A stretch of 8,074 nucleotides of DNA from Parafilimonas sp. (lineage in GTDB: Bacteria; Bacteroidota; Bacteroidia; Chitinophagales; Chitinophagaceae): NCBI GenBank assembly GCA_023251275.1, contig JAHEZC010000002.1, positions 1 to 8,074 on the forward strand, in the 5' to 3' direction. Below the pieces are notes generated by a model, which saw only the letters and a list, made by a program, of their open reading frames with translations, was not told where the DNA came from and did not search any database. A program made the translations under genes and the position numbers. The first letter of the stretch is position 1. Every line of letters begins with the position of its first letter. This document shows, one piece after another, positions 5,454 to 8,074 of the stretch.

Positions 5454-6149
5454 ATGCTTTATAAACATTTATTTTTTGACCTCGATCATACGCTCTGGGA
5501 TTTTGAAGCCAATGCAAAAGAAACCATCGGTGAATTGTATGATATGCACAAGTTGTATGAAAGAGGCGTTGCTGATCTTGATCTTTTTTTCGAAAGATAT
5601 AGTTATCACAATGAACGCTTGTGGGGTTTCTACACAAAAGGCCTTATGCGGCAGGATGAATTACGCTGGAAACGAATGTGGATGGCGCTGCTTGATTTTA
5701 AAATCGGGGACGAAAATTTATCACGGCAAATGTCGGTGCAATTTTTAGAGCGTTTACCTTCAAGAAAAAATCTTTTTCCTTATACTGTTGAAATATTGCG
5801 ATACCTGAAAGATAAAGGATACCTGCTGCATCTGCTGACGAATGGTTTTGAAAATATACAGTACAGTAAGCTTGACAGCAGTAACCTCCGACATTATTTT
5901 GTTGAGGTAATTACTTCCGAAGCTTCGAACAGTTTAAAACCCAACAAAGAAATTTTTGATTATGCGCTGCAAAAAACGAAGGCTTTAAAGAAGGAAAGCA
6001 TTATGATCGGGGATAACTTAGAGGCAGATATACAGGGCGCAATGAATGCCGGGCTGGATACTGTTTTTGTAAATCATCTTAAGATTGAACCAGGCATCCG
6101 GCCGACTTATATGGTGCACCATCTGAAAGAATTAGAGGAGATATTCTAG
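5454..6149 (+). CDS. yjjG: HAD-superfamily hydrolase, YjjG-like pyrimidine nucleotidase
   Basis: This is a cytosolic Mg-dependent phosphohydrolase. YjjG proteins hydrolyse nucleoside monophosphates, including non-canonical pyrimidines, and so help keep damaged bases out of DNA. All four HAD motifs are present in 231 residues: motif I F-F-D-L-D-H-T-L (7-14) with nucleophile Asp9 and acid/base Asp11; motif II L-T-N-G (128-131) with Thr129; motif III Lys162 in S-L-K-P-N-K-E-I-F; and motif IV I-G-D-N-L-E-A-D (185-192) with Asp187 and Asp192. Between motifs I and II lies an alpha-helical C1 cap (about 16-100). W-D-F after motif I and S-L-K-P-N-K-E-I-F-D-Y-A-L are typical of the YjjG group, but specificity is inferred by resemblance. 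The start is ATG at 5454, with no Shine-Dalgarno motif. msrC follows on the same strand after 34 bases. Confidence 0.85.
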   Translation: MLYKHLFFDLDHTLWDFEANAKETIGELYDMHKLYERGVADLDLFFERYSYHNERLWGFYTKGLMRQDELRWKRMWMALLDFKIGDENLSRQMSVQFLERLPSRKNLFPYTVEILRYLKDKGYLLHLLTNGFENIQYSKLDSSNLRHYFVEVITSEASNSLKPNKEIFDYALQKTKALKKESIMIGDNLEADIQGAMNAGLDTVFVNHLKIEPGIRPTYMVHHLKELEEIF

Positions 6150-6183
6150 ACAACAAAAGCTTCATAAAATCAATATTATAATT

Positions 6184-6660
6184 ATGAGTGATGACCTCAT
6201 TATTCTCAAAGGAAATAAAGCAGAGCAATATGCCTCACTTATCCCACAGGTTAAAGGCTTGATTGATGGTGAGCCTGATCTTATCGCTAATCTTGCAAAC
6301 ACTGTGGCCGCATTAAAGGAACAATTCGGATGGTTATGGGTGGGATTTTACCTTGTAAAAAATGATGAGCTTGTACTCGGCCCATTCCAGGGGCCAATTG
6401 CCTGTACACGTATAAGAAAAGGCAGAGGTGTATGCGGCACAAGCTGGATGCAGGCTAAGACATTGATTGTATCTGATGTGGAAAAATTTCCGGGACATAT
6501 TGCCTGCAGCAGTTTATCGAAAAGTGAAATCGTAGTTCCTGTAATTCGCAGTAATGAAGTTATTGCAGTGCTTGATGCAGATAGTGAAACAATTAATTAT
6601 TTTGATACAACAGATCAGCATTATCTTGAAGAGATAGTTGATCTTATTAATTTTAATTGA
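6184..6660 (+). CDS. msrC: Free methionine-(R)-sulfoxide reductase (fRMsr, GAF domain)
   Basis: fRMsr reduces free L-methionine-(R)-sulfoxide in the cytosol using thioredoxin-regenerated cysteines, as part of oxidative-damage repair. The 158-residue protein is a single GAF domain. W-V-G-F-Y (52-56), L-G-P-F-Q-G (65-70), G-R-G-V-C-G-T (80-86), D-V-x-x-F-P-G-H-I-A-C (98-108), S-E-I-V-V-P and V-L-D-A-D-S are the recognised fRMsr blocks. The three functional cysteines are Cys74, Cys84 and Cys108. Their spacing (10 and 24) equals that of Cys84, Cys94 and Cys118 in E. coli fRMsr (YebR/MsrC), which separates this enzyme from ordinary ligand-binding GAF proteins. The start is ATG at 6184. With no obvious promoter in the 34-base gap, it is probably co-transcribed with the HAD gene. 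It converges on the molybdenum hydroxylase gene 34 bases away. Confidence 0.93.
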   Translation: MSDDLIILKGNKAEQYASLIPQVKGLIDGEPDLIANLANTVAALKEQFGWLWVGFYLVKNDELVLGPFQGPIACTRIRKGRGVCGTSWMQAKTLIVSDVEKFPGHIACSSLSKSEIVVPVIRSNEVIAVLDADSETINYFDTTDQHYLEEIVDLINFN

Positions 6661-6694
6661 GCGCAGCAATTGGAATAATAAAAATCTTCTTCCT

Positions 6695-8074
6695 CTACAC
6701 CTCCTCTAAATCAAAAGGTAACACTCTTATCCGATTTTTCGTCAATTCAAAAATGGCATTGCACAAAGCTGGTGCCACCGGTGGCAGCCCTGCTTCTCCT
6801 GCGCCTTCAGGCTTTTCTGTACTCGCTATCACATGCACATCAATTTCAGGACATTCATGCATGCCGAGCATTTTGTAAGCATCAAAATTTTGCTCAGCCA
6901 CTTTTCCTTTTTCAATCGTGATGGCGCTTTTGTAAGCTGCTGTTAATCCCATCACTATGCAGCCTTCTGTTTGCGCTTTTAGATTGTCTGGGTGAACAGG
7001 AGTGCCGCTGTCAATAGCTGCTGTAATTTTTACCGGCTTTATTTTGCCTTCGATCCTTTTTACTTCCACTACCATTGCGACGAACGAACCAGAACGCTCA
7101 ACAATCGCTACCCCTTTGCCGGTTTCTTTTTCCCGCCGCTGATACCATTCCGATTTTTCTGCAACGGTCTTCAATACCTGCGTATATCTTTTGTGATCGG
7201 TGAGCAGAGAGAGCCTGAAATCGAGCGGGTCTTTTTTGGCGGCGTCTGCAAGTTCATCAATAAATGATTCATGTGCAAAGCAATTGGTCGAGTGATAGAC
7301 AGAACGCCAGTAAGAAATGGGTATATACAGTTTGCGCAGCACACCGCTGACCGCAAAATTCGGAATAGCATATTCTGTGTTGATGCCACCCGCAACTGCC
7401 GGACCTGGTTTATTATCATTACTGTTTTGGTTGCGGATGTCCTGGCAGATCACTTTATGTTCAAGCGCAACCAGGTTTCCATTACCATCTATTGCGCCTC
7501 TGCAGATATTGAGCGAGCATGCACGGAATGGCCCCTGTGTAAGATCGTCTTCCCGGCTCCAGATCACCTGTATAGGCTTGCCGGTTTCCCTGGAGAGACG
7601 CATAGCTTCTTCCGCCACATCGGTCAGTGATCTTCTTCCAAAAGCCCCGCCCATAAATGTGTAATTGATCGTTACATTGTCTTCAGAAATGCTTAGTTGC
7701 TTTGCTAAAAAAGATTTCACACCATTTGGATTCTGTGTAGAGCCCCAGAATGTGCACTTATTTTTCTCCACGCTTACGATCACGTTCATCGGCTCCATCG
7801 GTGCATGTGTCTGGTAGGGTGTTTCGTAAGAAGCTTCTATTTTGACGGCAGCATCATTCAATGTTTTCTCAACATCACCTTTTTTTTGAAACATTTCTGC
7901 AGTTTGGTTCGATGCACTATGATAATCTTCCTTTATCTTTTTTGTTGACCAGTTTTCGAGGTCGCCATTATCCCATTTTACTTCAAGCATTTTTCTTCCC
8001 TGTATAGCAGCCCAGTAATTGTCTGCAATTACAGCGACTCCTTCACGAACCTGCCCGAAAACCTCACGTTGTGT
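6695..8074 (-). CDS. Molybdenum hydroxylase large subunit, IorB-like (xanthine dehydrogenase family), N-terminal part outside window
   Basis: This is the molybdopterin-binding subunit of a xanthine-dehydrogenase-family oxidoreductase, closest to isoquinoline 1-oxidoreductase beta subunits. The family hydroxylates aromatic heterocycles or oxidises aldehydes, with electrons leaving through a small 2Fe-2S subunit. The frame stays open to the right edge: 28 codons before the ATG at 7988-7990 encode family-like sequence (R-E-G-V-A-V-I-A-D-N-Y-W-A-A), so that ATG is internal. The visible 459 residues are roughly the C-terminal 60 per cent of a protein usually near 700-750. Counting from that ATG, H-A-P-M-E-P-M-N (62-69), the cofactor loop G-G-A-F-G-R-R (114-120), W-R-S-V (228-231) with E-S-F-I-D-E-L-A (241-248), and G-E-A-G-L-P-P (398-404) with the expected active-site Glu399 are visible. 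The substrate is unknown. It stops (TAG) 34 bases from msrC, convergent. Confidence 0.9.
   Translation of the reverse strand, partial: TQREVFGQVREGVAVIADNYWAAIQGRKMLEVKWDNGDLENWSTKKIKEDYHSASNQTAEMFQKKGDVEKTLNDAAVKIEASYETPYQTHAPMEPMNVIVSVEKNKCTFWGSTQNPNGVKSFLAKQLSISEDNVTINYTFMGGAFGRRSLTDVAEEAMRLSRETGKPIQVIWSREDDLTQGPFRACSLNICRGAIDGNGNLVALEHKVICQDIRNQNSNDNKPGPAVAGGINTEYAIPNFAVSGVLRKLYIPISYWRSVYHSTNCFAHESFIDELADAAKKDPLDFRLSLLTDHKRYTQVLKTVAEKSEWYQRREKETGKGVAIVERSGSFVAMVVEVKRIEGKIKPVKITAAIDSGTPVHPDNLKAQTEGCIVMGLTAAYKSAITIEKGKVAEQNFDAYKMLGMHECPEIDVHVIASTEKPEGAGEAGLPPVAPALCNAIFELTKNRIRVLPFDLEEV

Noticed and set aside
6651..6675. A possible hairpin at the end of msrC (AATTG/CAATT with flanking G-U pairs) as a terminator.
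   Set aside because: The stem is mostly A-U and G-U, overlaps the coding end, and has no following U-run on either strand.
6992..7664. Long open frames on the + strand opposite the molybdenum hydroxylase gene (such as 7271-7630 and 7317-7664), and similar ones opposite tsf and rpsB.
   Set aside because: They lie wholly antisense to well-supported genes, resemble no family I know, and are explained by the codon pattern of the real gene.

Overview
The window looks like a chromosomal segment of a Bacteroidota bacterium, probably close to the Chitinophagaceae. The reasons are the sequences of ribosomal proteins L13, S9 and S2, the gene order rplM-rpsI-rpsB-tsf, start codons preceded by A/T-rich leaders without Shine-Dalgarno motifs, and promoter-like boxes of the Bacteroidota form TTG...TAnnTTTG. 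The family assignment within the phylum is an inference from sequence resemblance, not from a search.

Layout from left to right. (1) The 3' part of a LysE/RhtB-type exporter on the + strand runs in from the left edge. (2) A translation operon on the - strand, read from about 3660 down to 745, encodes L13, S9, S2 and EF-Ts. It starts at a recognisable promoter and ends in a clear intrinsic terminator at 692-721. Two of its gaps carry structure: the rplM-rpsI gap has four head-to-tail copies of an octamer that can pair with an inverted copy next to it, and the 180-base rpsB-tsf gap has several inverted repeats. (3) A 324-base gap (3609-3932) separates the translation operon from a divergent, A/T-rich HigB-HigA type II toxin-antitoxin pair on the + strand. 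The best promoter for that pair has a perfect 7-base inverted repeat between its two boxes, a likely autorepressor site. (4) An SDR oxidoreductase on the - strand converges on higA. (5) Divergent from the SDR gene, and after a good promoter, is a two-gene + strand unit: a YjjG-type HAD nucleotidase and a free-methionine-(R)-sulfoxide reductase. Both families act on damaged small molecules. (6) The C-terminal part of an IorB-type molybdenum hydroxylase large subunit lies on the - strand and runs off the right edge.

Most of the window is ordinary housekeeping sequence with one small accessory module, higBA. I see no CRISPR array, insertion sequence, tRNA, rRNA or convincing new multi-gene system. 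The items most worth a second look are non-coding: the octamer repeat in the rpsI leader, the operator-like palindromes upstream of higB, and the structured rpsB-tsf spacer.
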